64,000 nt of DNA. Origin: Volvariella volvacea V23 (taxonomy: Eukaryota > Basidiomycota > Agaricomycetes > Agaricales > Pluteaceae). A model generated the notes under the pieces. The model saw only the letters and a program-made list of their open reading frames with translations. It made no database searches and had not been told where the DNA came from. Each line of letters begins with the position of its first letter. Positions within the stretch are counted from its first letter, which is position 1. The stretch lies in NCBI GenBank assembly GCA_000349905.1, contig KB722756.1:467578-531577 (forward strand), given 5' to 3'. The translations under genes and the position numbers were made by a program. Positions 46,816-57,765 of the stretch are shown one piece after another.

Positions 46816-48610
46816 TGGCTGACAGCCACCCCCCAGCCGTTGTGGATAGCGGCTTGAGTACAAAAAACTCGGTTCCCATCATCAACCACGAGGTTTGCTC
46901 TCCGACCATCCACACGCTTTATCCCGATATTCTCAGCTAGCATTTTCCTTATCGTTGCCCATGATTCTAACTGGGTATATCGAAGCTATGTTCCACAAGT
47001 TTCCCATGTTTGCACATACTGGCGAGCGGTAGCACTTGATACACCCCACTTATGGACCCAATTCATAATTCATCTACCCAAACGCATCAACATGTCTTGG
47101 ACCTCCGAGTGGCAACGGCACGTGGGGTCAGCCCCGCTTCGCGTTACGCTAGATCAGCCCCGATACTTTGATCTTCCTATTTCCGCTGAACCAATCCACC
47201 AAGCGTTCCCGGACTTTACACTCATTGGATCTCTTGACGTCCGTGGTAATTTAGAATTCATTGAAAATATACTCAAGCCCTACTCCGACGTCCCCAATCC
47301 AAATATCCGGCATCTAACGATCTCAGCATATGTGTCCAACTGGGGCGGACATACTCCAATCCAACTGTTCCGCGAAGAGATGCCCCATCTGGAGACCTTG
47401 AACATGCGTAATTACGACCTCGTTGACTGGAATTCCCTTTCCTCCTTCAAGTCGTTGAAGCGCCTTCGCATATCCCCACCCGCCTCATTCTCACTTGACA
47501 TTCTAGATGTTCTCCAACTCCTTGAGGAACTGAATGTATTCATCTCCATTGACAAGCTCTCCAATTGTTTACAAAGAAGCCTCCTACAAATCGCTTCAAG
47601 TGTTGAAGTTGGACCTCCCGTCAATTATTTTTGCCACACGAATGTTGAAATCCCTTACCTTCCCATCGTGCACATCCTTCAGCCTCAGTATTGCCTGTGA
47701 CGACTCTGCGAGTGGTTTCTCCAGTGGCCTTCTTTCAATCCTATCTCGCTTGGTAACCACTGGATTAGCCCTCTCTCAACTCCCTATCCACTGCCTCCTT
47801 GCTACTCCGTCAGAAGTAATCGTGAATAGCTGGGGCGAGTACCTATCCCTTGCAGACAACCACTCATGCGTTTCCATGCATATCCCCTTCCGTGGGGACA
47901 AACAGACGTATTTCAGTCTCAAGTTCTATGGCCCAGGGAGGGATGCGACCCCACCCGCATTTCTCAGCAAAGCAATCATTTAACCTTTACTTGACTTGTT
48001 TAATCTCAAGCACCTCTACTCCCTTTCCTGGGAGTATGTCGAAGAAGAAATTACGCCCGCAAAGTTAGAATTGGATAGGGAATTTTTTGACAGAACACCA
48101 GAGTTGATGGAGATCGATGTGCAGACAGCATCTTCAGAGTGTTTCGATGGGCCATTGCCACTTGTGGACACAAGCATGGAAGACGAATTAAATGACTCTT
48201 GGAGTTCCTGTCTATATGAGGAGTCTGCATCGCGTAGGTTCACCTGTATCGTTCCATTCTGCCGAGGTCGCTCACCGTCGGTCCTTTATGTTTTTTTTTC
48301 TGTAGCCGAGCATGGCCCTCAATCAGAATGGAGTGTCTCACCCCCCTCCAACCACCTTACTCCTTGCCACAGCCTCAACGCTCTTATGGTGGTACTCGCT
48401 GGCGGCACTTTCAGAGTAAGACCCCCCCAAGTTGAAGATATATTTGACCGCCTATTAAAGAAATTGAGGAAAAGGAATGTGTACCTAGGACGGCAACTTG
48501 AAACTTTGGTAATAAGTGGCCCGATAGGTCCTGGGTCCCCCAGGGTAGCATTACCTGCTCCGTTACTGTCAGGGTTGAGGGAGGTCGTACAGACTGTGCT
48601 TATTGAATGA
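46816..48610 (+). pseudogene. F-box gene, array B copy 8, broken
   Basis: It starts MADSHPPAVVDSG and reaches LYPDILS, where one extra base creates a TAG (about 46938) inside the F-box; the next frame continues at once with IFLIVAHDSNWVYRSYVPQV and SHVCTYWRAVALDTP. A second shift at about 47550 is followed by YKEASYKSLQVLKLDLPS in a third frame. An in-frame TAA at about 47980 interrupts LSKAII*PLLDLFNLKHLYSL. The remainder is readable to 48610 (KLELDREFFDRTPELMEIDV, LGRQLETLVISGP). Three separate lesions show decay. The body resembles copies 1 and 4. Confidence 0.85.
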
Positions 48611-49081
48611 GCTTAATCTATGTACGTATTTGAACGATTATTCTATCAAAGCTTTGCGAGGCGTGGTTTCCGTCCTGTATATGGAAGCAGCCACATGCTG
48701 TTTGAGAATACACTTTGCAGAAACCGTGTGTTATCGTACATTTGCCTCGCTTGATTACATGCGTATTGACACCCCCTTGCATCATTCTCACTAGATACAG
48801 CTTACCTTGATTTAAGAAACCGGGACAGTACCAATTTTGGTATCCAGGCGTATCTAGCAAAGAGTATGTGCCCAATGCAACTGGTATCCAACTGCCACAA
48901 CATGCGTTCCGTACGTAGTGGCATTTGGTGGCAATTGATACGCAATTATCCCCTTGGCTGATATAAAATGGGTACGAACGTGGTCGTTCAGCTGTTGTGT
49001 TCCTCCACTCCTCGCACTCGGGCCTCATACTTGACTAACACCTCGAGCACCCTATTCCAAAGTTTAGTACAATATTTGTCG

Positions 49082-50928
49082 ATGGAGGTCTTAAAAGGTT
49101 GCCAAAAGCACACCGGAAGCAGGTGTACAACCCATCAAGTCGATCAGGTGGAGAGACCCCATGGCGACCTTGCCCAACCTGCTGTTAATCGACTTGAAGT
49201 TCAAACCACGGCGCCCGTCAACACACTCTGTCCCGATATCCTCAGTATTATTTTCCTACTTGTCGCCCAGAGTGCCGATTGTGTATTCCCCCGTTACGCC
49301 CGTCAAGTTTCTCATATCTGCAGGTACTGGCGAGCAGTAGCACTTGACACCCCTTGGTTATGGAACAGACTGGCATTCAAAGCTCCAAAACTCTGTTACG
49401 CTCCCAGCCTTGCCCTCGTCTCCGAACTCCAGAGCCGTGCGCAGTCAGTACCATTGTATGTCCAACTGCTTGTCGATATGAGGGACCGCGGCTGTGCTTT
49501 GGGTGCTGGGCCAGCTATCCACGCTGGCTTCCCGGATTTTTTGCGCATCAGAAGCTTGGATGTCTCCTGCGACTTTCACGTCTTGTCGTCGATCTTCCAG
49601 CCTTACGTTGACATCCCGAATCCACTCATCCGGCACCTGTCTATATCTATCCCAGATTATGGATACGCGGAACCGATGGAAATCTCGTTCAAGCTCTTCG
49701 GTGATCACATGCCCAACCTAAAGTCCTTGGATATTCGTACATGCAATTACGACTGGCGATCTGTTGCCTCCTTCCATTCACTTGAGTCTCTCCGCCTATT
49801 CACCTATGGCGCAGGTTCCCTTACCATCCTCGCCCAGCTTCCTCGCCTCAAAAGCTTGCACGTAGAGTACCCACGAGGTCACCTGCCATTTGGATGGCAA
49901 GACCTTGTACCTGACGCTCCTTCCACCTCCAAAATTGCAGTCTTTAAGTCTCTTCAAAGTCTCATCATTGATGGCGGCATCATACCATCCCAGGTGGTCT
50001 CCATGCTCAGCTACGTTAGCTTGCCTGCCTGCACACATTTCAGCCTTGACGTCACCTGCGCATCACACTTCGACGATGACCAACCTTACTTCGACCTTTT
50101 ATCTTGCCTTTCTCAGCTAGTGGCTGAGCGTACCCCCCTCCCACGTATTCCAATTCACAGTCTGGCCTTGACACCCTCCGAGATCGTAGCCAAGGCTTGG
50201 GAGGACTGGGATGTCGTACCCATCGACGGAAGAGAGGACCACAAATGCCCTCCGATTCACTATAGGAGGGGCCGGACATTTGTTTTTCGCATGTATACCA
50301 CTGGGTGGACACCTACGCCCATCAGGAACGGGGTGATTATCCGGTCGTTGGTAGATTTACTGGACCTCCAACGCCTTCATTCTCTAGCCTGGAAGCGCTC
50401 GTCTCATGCATTTGACGCACACCTCAACCTGGACTGTGGCTTCTTTGATAGCCTAGCGGAGCTGAGGGTCATCGAGGTGCAAGAGGTAAATTGGAAGGGT
50501 TATACAGGGATATTGCCGATCATAGAGTCGCGCGTAGAAATCTGTCATGATGAATATGACGAGGATGTCCAGCGTACTGACGTTTTAATGACGCTGCGTA
50601 AGTCTGAATTTTTTGTTACTGTGCCAAAGGTGGTAATACTCATTTTGACTTGTGTTCGTCCTCAATAGGACCTACGATGCGCAGAACGTTCAAATATTGC
50701 ACCTCGTGCCCAAACCTGAGCGAGGTCACAATAATACTCCCTCTGGAAAGGTTGGAGGTCAAGGAAGAGGTTTACCTTGACTACCTAGTATCCGGAAGGA
50801 TAGCGATGGAGCTACAACAGCGGAATGTGGCAGGGGTAAAACGGTTGACAATGCTGAAGGTGTGCGAGGGATACGGTTGCAAGGGTTGGGTGCTACCCAA
50901 GTTCATAGCCTCGAAATTGCAAAATTAG
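49082..50928 (+). CDS. F-box protein, array B copy 9 (intact, two exons)
   Basis: Exon 1 is 49082-50597, the intron 50598-50668 (GTAAG...AATAG) and exon 2 50669-50928; about 590 residues. I chose MEVLKGCQ as the start since it aligns with MEDYQQH of copy 6; the frame is open to 48968. The F-box is LCPDILSIIFLLVAQSADCV then ARQVSHICRYWRAVALDTPW. The body has PNLKSLDIRTCNYDWRSVAS, EIVAKAWEDWDVVPIDGRED and IIRSLVDLLDLQRLHSLAW. Exon 2 has KYCTSCPNLSEVTIILPLER and LTMLKVCEGYGCKGWVLPKF. The intron is in the same place and phase as in copy 6, marking them as sister copies in two separate arrays. Confidence 0.87.
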
Positions 50929-51646
50929 CACGAATCGTACGAGAATGTAGTCTGTTACAGAAAGAAACACGAACTGATTTTATATTTTATATGAGGGACT
51001 AGGCAGCGTAACTTTGACCACCTGTTTTCTCGTAAATTTCTCCATCTCATCCTGGACTGAAAGGAAGGAATTTGAGGGCCCTTTATTTCGGGATCTGCCC
51101 TCAGATCAGTAGCAAGCACAAAAAAGGAAAATGGGGTGAACCACAGCACCCAGGATTCCCGCGTGGTCCCCCACCGTGGTACTAACTAGGCGGCACTCTG
51201 GTTAACTGCGCAGATCGGACGGGATGCGGTGCTTTCAGAGTCCTATGGCCGTGGATATCTATATCATCGGTAACATGGTTTTGATCCCACACAAGTGATA
51301 GAAAATTAGGTGGGACTGATGGAGAGATGACAACCCTTCGCTTAATACACTTATCAGTGCCAACATTAAGCAAATCGAAGTGGAGGGAAGACCAAGCCCG
51401 GGTGCGCCGTGTATATGGCCTGCGATGCGACCTCGCTCAGAGTTGAATGACAACTGCAACGAGCACTAATCGCGAAGGAAGCTAGCTTAAGGCTAGCTTT
51501 CGACGCTTCACCTCGTAGCAAGCATTAACTCCACCGATATTCGTGGTAGGACAAATGTATTGCAATCCAAAACCATTGATACAAATGTATAAATCAGCAC
51601 AACTATATACACTGATATATCTTATCTCCCAGCTCCCCATCCTAAT
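50929..51646. other. Intergenic region, nothing recognised
   Basis: About 700 bases containing the ends of two converging transcripts (F-box copy 9 and the dioxygenase). No gene, repeat or RNA seen. Confidence 0.4.
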
Positions 51647-53021
51647 CTAACCCTTCCAGAAGTTATCGTACCTCGCACTAGCATTAACACCCATCGTAAT
51701 ATACCCAATCAATCCCTGTCCAATAACTCCTCCCAACAAATGCAAATCGAACACCGGATTGTACTTGCCCTCCGGTCCATGGGAGTCCTCAAAGATGTTC
51801 AGCGAGTCTCTCCAGTTCCTCGTTCGGCCGTAGGTGTCTCGGATGGGGTTTTCGGAGTAAGGGTGCATTTTGTCGACTTGGAGGTTGACTTCGTCGTCAA
51901 AGAAGAACTGGCCGACGTGAGCTAGCTCGTCGGATGAGAATGTTCCGTTGGGGTGAACAGTCCAGGACGTGAAGACTTTGGTGTGGATGTGTGTGGCGCG
52001 GCCGGTATAATATCCAGGGAAGATTGCTGCAAAACAAAATGAGTTCATCGCCCGCGAGAGAGTGCAAGGACTAGACGTACTGGTAAACTGAGCAACGCCA
52101 TTGGCATCAGTAGGCCAAGCGCCACGGAGGAAAGTCTCTTCGTGTATCGTGCGAGGATAAGCGGACAAAAGGCCGGATCGCTTGCCACCCACTTGGGGCT
52201 TTTCGTTGACTAAATGAGGGTGGGGGACAGGATGGCCAGCATAATGTCCCGTTGCATTTGCTTGCCAAATGTCCACCAGCACGTTGGGTAGAGGTTTGCA
52301 TGTTTCGACATCTATCACGCCGATGTCGAGAAGCTGTGCGGGAAAGCGGGTCAGCAATGAAGCAAAGGGGAACTAAACAGAAACGAATTGAATGAGAACC
52401 CCTGGATACTCACGAGAAGCAGCCCGTTCTGGTACTCCGCGATGTTTTGTCGGATTGGGTGTCCCTCGGTGTGGTAATACGGTCCTTCTGTTACCTCGGG
52501 CGCTGAGAAGCAGCGAATACGTCACCACCAACCCACGCGGGACAGAAAAACGCGGTAAGCCACTCACCCAAAACGCAAGTGTTGTTCTGGATCTTGGTCT
52601 CCTGGATTGGTGTGCACCCCAACACAGTCTGATCTGCCGCCGGCACGGATCCAGCATTCGCGTGCCCAAATCCATATTCACCGCCAACACCACCATCGAT
52701 CGTCTGTTCTTCCTCGTATGTCGTGAACAGGTCGTTGTAGCCCGGCAGTGAAGGTCGTCCGGCGAGAACTTTTTGAGCCCAGCTGCGTTTCCGTTGGGCC
52801 GTAAACTCCGCTACGGCCGGTGAGCACTGTGGACGCGATGCAAAGGTTAACATTGGAGCCAAGAGGCAATCCAAGTTCCGGATGGGACGTACGTGATATG
52901 CCGCGGCCTGTAGCGCTCTCTGCACCTCTATTTCCTGTGGTGTTTTGGGTTCCCGGTGGGCTGAGACATTTTGCAGCAGCAACAACGACAGCGAGAATAA
53001 CGACAGTAGCGTCGAAGGCAT
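51647..53021 (-). CDS. Secreted intradiol ring-cleavage dioxygenase
   Basis: A fungal extracellular non-heme Fe(III) intradiol dioxygenase related to protocatechuate 3,4- and catechol 1,2-dioxygenases; it cleaves catechol-type rings between the two hydroxyls. Start ATG 53021; signal peptide MPSTLLSLFSLSLLLLQNVS, then AHREPKTPQEIEVQRAL. Exon ends seen: 53021-52893, 52826 to about 52569, then APEVTEGPYYHTEGHPIRQN, then LLDIGVIDVETCKPLPNVLV, VDIWQANATGHYAGH and, after another intron, FPGYYTGRATHIHTKVF. Iron ligands by family rule: Tyr of GPYY, Tyr of PGYYTGR, and the two His of ATHIH. It ends YDNFWKG. A TATATATA element at about 53100-53107 lies about 80 bases upstream. It is head to head with a muconate-cyclase-like gene. 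Confidence 0.9.
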
Positions 53022-53422
53022 CTTGATGCGTTCGAAATACGGGAAAGCCGAGAACGACAGCAAGAGCAAGGGTAAAGAAACGGAAAGGAATGTTGGTGTG
53101 ATATATATACGCGGACCTGCCACAAGTCACAGTATGGGAAGGGAAGCTAGGCTCCGGACTTCCCATCAGGACCATATCTACCCTCGGAAGAACAATCAAC
53201 CTGCAAGTCTTAGCCCAGGCTCATGATATTTAGGGACTTCCCCGCAGATGTCAGCCTCTCGAACGCATTCTCCCCACACCGCAAACACTAGTTTGGGGTT
53301 AGGGTTTGCCCCTGGCATCCGTCGCCGTCGCACGTCCGCTCGGCTAGCACCCAGCGCTTCCTCTTAGCACGCCATACAACGACACAAAGTGCGCCGCGGT
53401 GTCGTTATCGCGCACTTCTCGG
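53022..53422. promoter_or_regulatory. Shared promoter region of the dioxygenase and lactonase genes
   Basis: The two ATGs face away from each other across 401 bases. On the minus side there is a TATATATA stretch at about 53100-53107. At about 53292-53306 stands GGGGTTAGGGTTTG, which contains a telo-box (AAACCCTA on the opposite strand), a motif known in fungal and plant promoters. Co-regulation is inferred from the layout, not shown. Confidence 0.5.
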
Positions 53423-55177
53423 ATGGAGCTTCCAGCACCTGCACAGCAGCTGCTCGCGTCCACATTAAACTTCCTGCAAAACCTGACCAGCCCGCCGCTG
53501 GCTGCGACGCACCATATCGTCGCGGGCTCATTCCGTTCTCCGCACCTGGTCCTGTTGGAGTTTTCGCCTCTGAATAGGACGTTGGAGCTGGTCCAGAATG
53601 TCGACGTGCCGGAGGATGCGCCAGGGCCGTATCAGTATTTGGGGCTGAACCCGTCCAAGGATAGGGTCTATACCACCAGCTGGGCCTTACCGCCAAAGCT
53701 GTCGAGTTGGAGGGTGGATGCTGATGCAGTCAGCCAAAATCACGGTGGAGACGCTAGCGCTCAGATTGGCCTTGGTACGGAAGGAAGCGAAGAAAGCCGG
53801 CAACCTTGGTGGTCGTGGTCGCTCACGCATCTGAATAGCGTGCCAATCAGTAAGTTACTGCTGCGCTAGTGTCAAGGCATTTGGCTAATTACCTTCAAAA
53901 TCAGCTGCGACTTCGTCTTACATTACCGTCCCACCCCCTTATACCCACATGTACTCAATGGGCGGTCCAACAGGCGAAGCGCACTTTATAGACAGAACGA
54001 CGGGTGCCATCAGCGACAAGCTCCAAGAAGTGCTCTTCGTACCCCCCGATCAACTAGCAAAAGCGGACAAAACCCGCATCGCGTTGGTTAGTGGAGATTA
54101 CCCAACGCCCCGTTCCCTTTTCAACGGCAGCAACTGACATGACCATATATCACTTTAGCGGACCGGCTCACACGGAATCGAATTCTCCCCCGTCTTCTCG
54201 CTAGCATTCGTACCCGTCTTGGGCACCAACACCATCGAAGTCTACAAGCACAATCCGCCCTCTGGTAAATTGACGCACCTACACTCCTCTCCTTCACCAA
54301 GAGGCGAAAACGCCCACGACGGTCCAAGACACGTCAAAGTACATCCAAATGGAAGAATACTATACTGCATCACGGAACACTGTAAGTCAACCCAATTCTA
54401 CAACTACGCAACAGGGGCTCCGGCAAATACCAGTTAGGCTCAAACTCAAGCTCGTGTTCTCGCTAGCTGCCCTTTTCGCTATGCCCTATCCATCCCCTCT
54501 TATCATCTTTTACTTCTCCAAACTAACCCAACCCATCTCTTCCAGCAAACCTCATCGACCTCTACCAAATATCCCCCACATCCCCCTACATCACCCACCT
54601 CTCCTCCGTATCGCTCCTCCCTCCCGCCCTATCCTTCTCCAACCCCAGTTTCAGAGGCGACACAATCCACCTCATTCCTTCCACCCCTTCCCACCCTTCC
54701 CCCCGCGCCTTGTTCGCAACTACCCGGGGAGGGAAAGAAGACGTCCGCGGTTGGGTATCGGCATTTGAGTTGGACGAAGATGGAAAGTTCGTTTCCCCTC
54801 TCGACGCGAGCCACCAATTCAGCCAACACGAACACGAACACGGGCGTGAACATATAGACGAAGAAAAAGGCGTAGAACGCTACCAAGCTCCAACATCGGG
54901 CGGGAAAGCCCACGCCCTAGACATCCTATCCAAATCACAATCTTCCTCTCAATCGATATCAGAACAAGGCGTTTGGATACTCTTGACGGACGACTCAGAT
55001 TTCGCCGCGAGCCAAACTGGTGGCGGTGGCGTTCGAGTCCTAGAGTGGGATGGCTGGGGAACGGGCGGGATACGTGAAGTCGTTGGATGGCCAAAGCCTA
55101 GATCTCAGCATGAAGGGGGAGACGAACGTGAAGGCGTTTGGTTTGAGGGCGGGAGTCATGCAGTTTGGTTGGACTGA
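53423..55177 (+). CDS. Seven-bladed beta-propeller lactonase, carboxy-muconate cyclase-like
   Basis: A member of the fungal 3-carboxy-cis,cis-muconate cyclase (CMLE) / 6-phosphogluconolactonase-like beta-propeller family. Exons: 53423-53849, 53905-54086, 54159-54381 and 54546-55177, about 487 residues, all junctions in frame. Landmarks: HHIVAGSFRSPHLVLLEF, GPYQYLGLNPSKDRVYTTSW, TVPPPYTHMYSMGGPTGEAH, RTGSHGIEFSPVFSLAFVP, NAHDGPRHVKVHPNGRILYC, LFATTRGGKEDVRGWVSAFE and an acidic/His-rich loop near EHEHGREH. No signal peptide, so likely cytosolic. In fungi CMLE converts 3-carboxy-cis,cis-muconate, the product of protocatechuate 3,4-dioxygenase, into 3-carboxymuconolactone. The divergent neighbour is an intradiol dioxygenase, which supports this role, though that enzyme appears secreted. 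Confidence 0.85.
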
Positions 55178-55522
55178 AAATGTGAGGCACTTTATGAATG
55201 GGAGCATATAAAAGGGGGATTATCTGTCCGTCATTGTACAGAATATGAAGACAGCAGGTAAATGCACGATTGGTAGTAGTACCCTTCAATGGCGGAGTCA
55301 AGTTAGCTCCTTCAATAAGACATTGTTGCGAGCAACCCGACAGTTGAAGCTTTGAAGTGCGAATAGCCTTCAATTTCCTGCTTTTGTACATATAACACAA
55401 TGATTGTGGTTGGCAGCAGAGGGAGCGCATGGCATGTCATAATTGGTTGTGTTGGATACGCATGAACCATACAAAGCAGGGTAGTAACCCCCAGAAAGAA
55501 AAGAGAGATACACGAGAAGCGC

Positions 55523-56203
55523 TTATCGTCCCTTTCCACCCTTCATCTGTTGCTTCGAGATCTTGGGTGCAGCAGGAGCACTTCGTGCAGCAGGAGCAGC
55601 CTAACGCGATGCGATAACGCCCAATTAACTCAAATGAGGCCACTAAAAACTCTACAGCGACGCACCTTGGCCTTCTTAGCCTCCTTATCCTTCTTCTCAG
55701 ACTTGGCCTTTGTGATGGCAGCCAAGCGCTGTTGTTGACGAACAGCGGCGGTCTGGTTCCTCTTAGCAGCGATAGCAGCCAAGTCGGCACCAACGATACC
55801 ACGTTGGTGTTTTACTGTGCGACGAGAGCGCTTCTTAGCGACTTCCTCCGTGATACCCTTCTTGTGCATGCGACGGTAGAGTTGTGTCCATGCGATCTTA
55901 CGGGGGTTCTTGCGTTGCAAGAATAGTGATGCGTTCTTTGATGTTCCGAAGCGGAAGACCTATACATTCAGAGAATACGCAGACGAAATGCGCAGGAAGG
56001 GGTGGGTGGGTGTTAATGAGACAAGCGGGCGAACTAGGGCGCAAGGGGATAAGCGAACCTTGCTGTCGCTACGGACGAAAAGCTTGCCCTTGCTGGGGTA
56101 GATTTTGTAGCCGGAGAAGGAGTCGATTTCGGTCTTCTACACTCGAGAATACAGCATCTCAGAAACCGATATTAAACATCAGAGTCAAGTATTCACGCAC
56201 CAT
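55523..56203 (-). CDS. RPL24: 60S ribosomal protein eL24
   Basis: Cytosolic large-subunit ribosomal protein eL24. Four exons: 56203-56201 (the ATG alone), 56136-56059, 55959-55666 and 55600-55523. The protein reads M + [20 protein letters not shown], then [59 protein letters not shown], an Ala/Lys-rich helix, and the tail [20 protein letters not shown] ending GGKGR. The basic zinc-ribbon-like N-terminus and length (about 150 aa) are those of the family. Splicing off the ATG into its own tiny coding exon is common in fungal ribosomal protein genes. Polypyrimidine tracts near 56280-56400 are probably its promoter/5' UTR. Confidence 0.95.
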
Positions 56204-56768
56204 CTAATTCAGCGGATCGAAAGAACGCGAGAACAAGGGAAAAGAGAGTCAGTTAATCCATCCCAATCGACAGAATACTGCTGCAAGAGAGACCAGTAAA
56301 CGTCATCCGCCATCCATCCGAGCCATCCATCCTCCCAACCGTCCTTCTCCCCTCAAACCATCATTCCATCACCAGCAACCATCCAGACTTCATCTCTGAC
56401 AGCATTCTTGGGGCATTTCAGCAATGGATTCGTGCTCACCTTGATGAGTTTTGTCGGACGGCGTTGGGGGGCGGCGTATCAACCCGTCCAGATTGGGAGT
56501 GCGGAGGTTGCCGGTAAGCCACGTGGCCATCGTCCCACACTCACCACACGGCACTCAGCCTCAATGCAACGCTGCTGATGCACAATCGAGAGTCCAAGTG
56601 GGTGTGGTATTATTTTTCCATGCCTACAAAACGTGTACAAAGGGTCCAATATGCCTACAACTGCGAGAAATAAGGTGGTATCTGGTATCAAGCTATAAAT
56701 ACAGTGTTCATGACGAATCAACGCCATTCACATATCATGAAAAGTCCAGTATTGTCGATAACAACAGC

Positions 56769-57765
56769 TTAAGAGTCAGGGTATTTTGATCGCGGACGGA
56801 CTTTATCGATGAGGGACATGACTTTCTCTTGGATCGAGTATCTTCTCGAGATGGTCCTAGGCACATCAGCAAGTAATTTAGACGACTCAACTGTAGACAA
56901 CCAGCATTAGCGAATCCAACAAGTGTGGGGGCTACACACGACTTACCATACAATATCGGTGCATCCATCCTCCAAGCGAAATGCAAAGCCAACCCTCCCG
57001 AAATCAAATAATCCGCCGAAAGAGTGCTCGCTTCCCCATACTCCCCGACCACACACTGATGTTCCACTCCCTGAATACACAACTTCACCGACTGTCCAGG
57101 CGTCATATCCCCCTTATAATCCAGCGCACTCAAGATCTGAGGGGCAATGTGCGACGTTTGTGCACCAGTATCGAGGATAAAGTTCCCAACGACCGACTTT
57201 GTTCGAGGAGTTTTTACGCCTGGGAATCGGACAACAAAGCGCCACGCCATAAGTCCACAAAGTCTTCCATAAGAGATTCGGATGCCAGCACAAGGAATCG
57301 TTTCGATCTCGGCAGTATGGATGATGGCTTCTTCACCAAGCACTCTACTTAGTTCAGAGCGCGAGAAGCGGCCTAGAGAACGAAAAGGTAGGAAGTAATG
57401 TCGATCAATTACGGCGATGTCTTGGTGGACGCTGGCACCCACGAGAAAAGCAGGCTTTGCGTACCTTGAAAAGGAAGGTCTTCAGAAGATGACGAAGCTG
57501 ACGAGAGCCCCCCAAGCCCTCTAGTGGGAAGCGATTGGAAGGACTTGGTGATACTCATACCACCAATCGTACTTGCTGCATATAACGTTGTAGTCTCAGC
57601 GTCCACTGACTTCCGAGACCACTTCTCGTCCATCGAGGTTGAAGAGCGCTTTTTGGCCACAGTGGTAACAGAGGCGATGTCGCTGCTGCTTCTCCCTTGC
57701 TGGTAGGAGGGCTTTTGATCGACAATGGGTGTTGGCGTCAATGAACGATGATCTTCAGAGGGCAT
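56769..57765 (-). CDS. Retropepsin-like aspartic protease domain protein (DTG present)
   Basis: About 265 residues from three exons (57765-57465, 57372-56947, 56890-56769). The N-terminal 100 residues are Ser/Thr-rich and disordered (MPSEDHRSLTPTPIVDQK). The second exon contains VVGNFILDTGAQTSHIAPQI, a DTGA active-site motif with a retropepsin-like surround, then IQGVEHQCVVGEYGEASTLS and ADYLISGGLALHF, like the flap and second strand of DDI1/retropepsin-type proteases. The tail is SSKLLADVPRTISRRYSIQE followed by KVMSLIDKVRP. No reverse transcriptase or gag is nearby, so this is not a visible retroelement. One DTG implies a homodimer. I cannot name the family. A diverged relative lies at 60831-61518. 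Confidence 0.7.
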
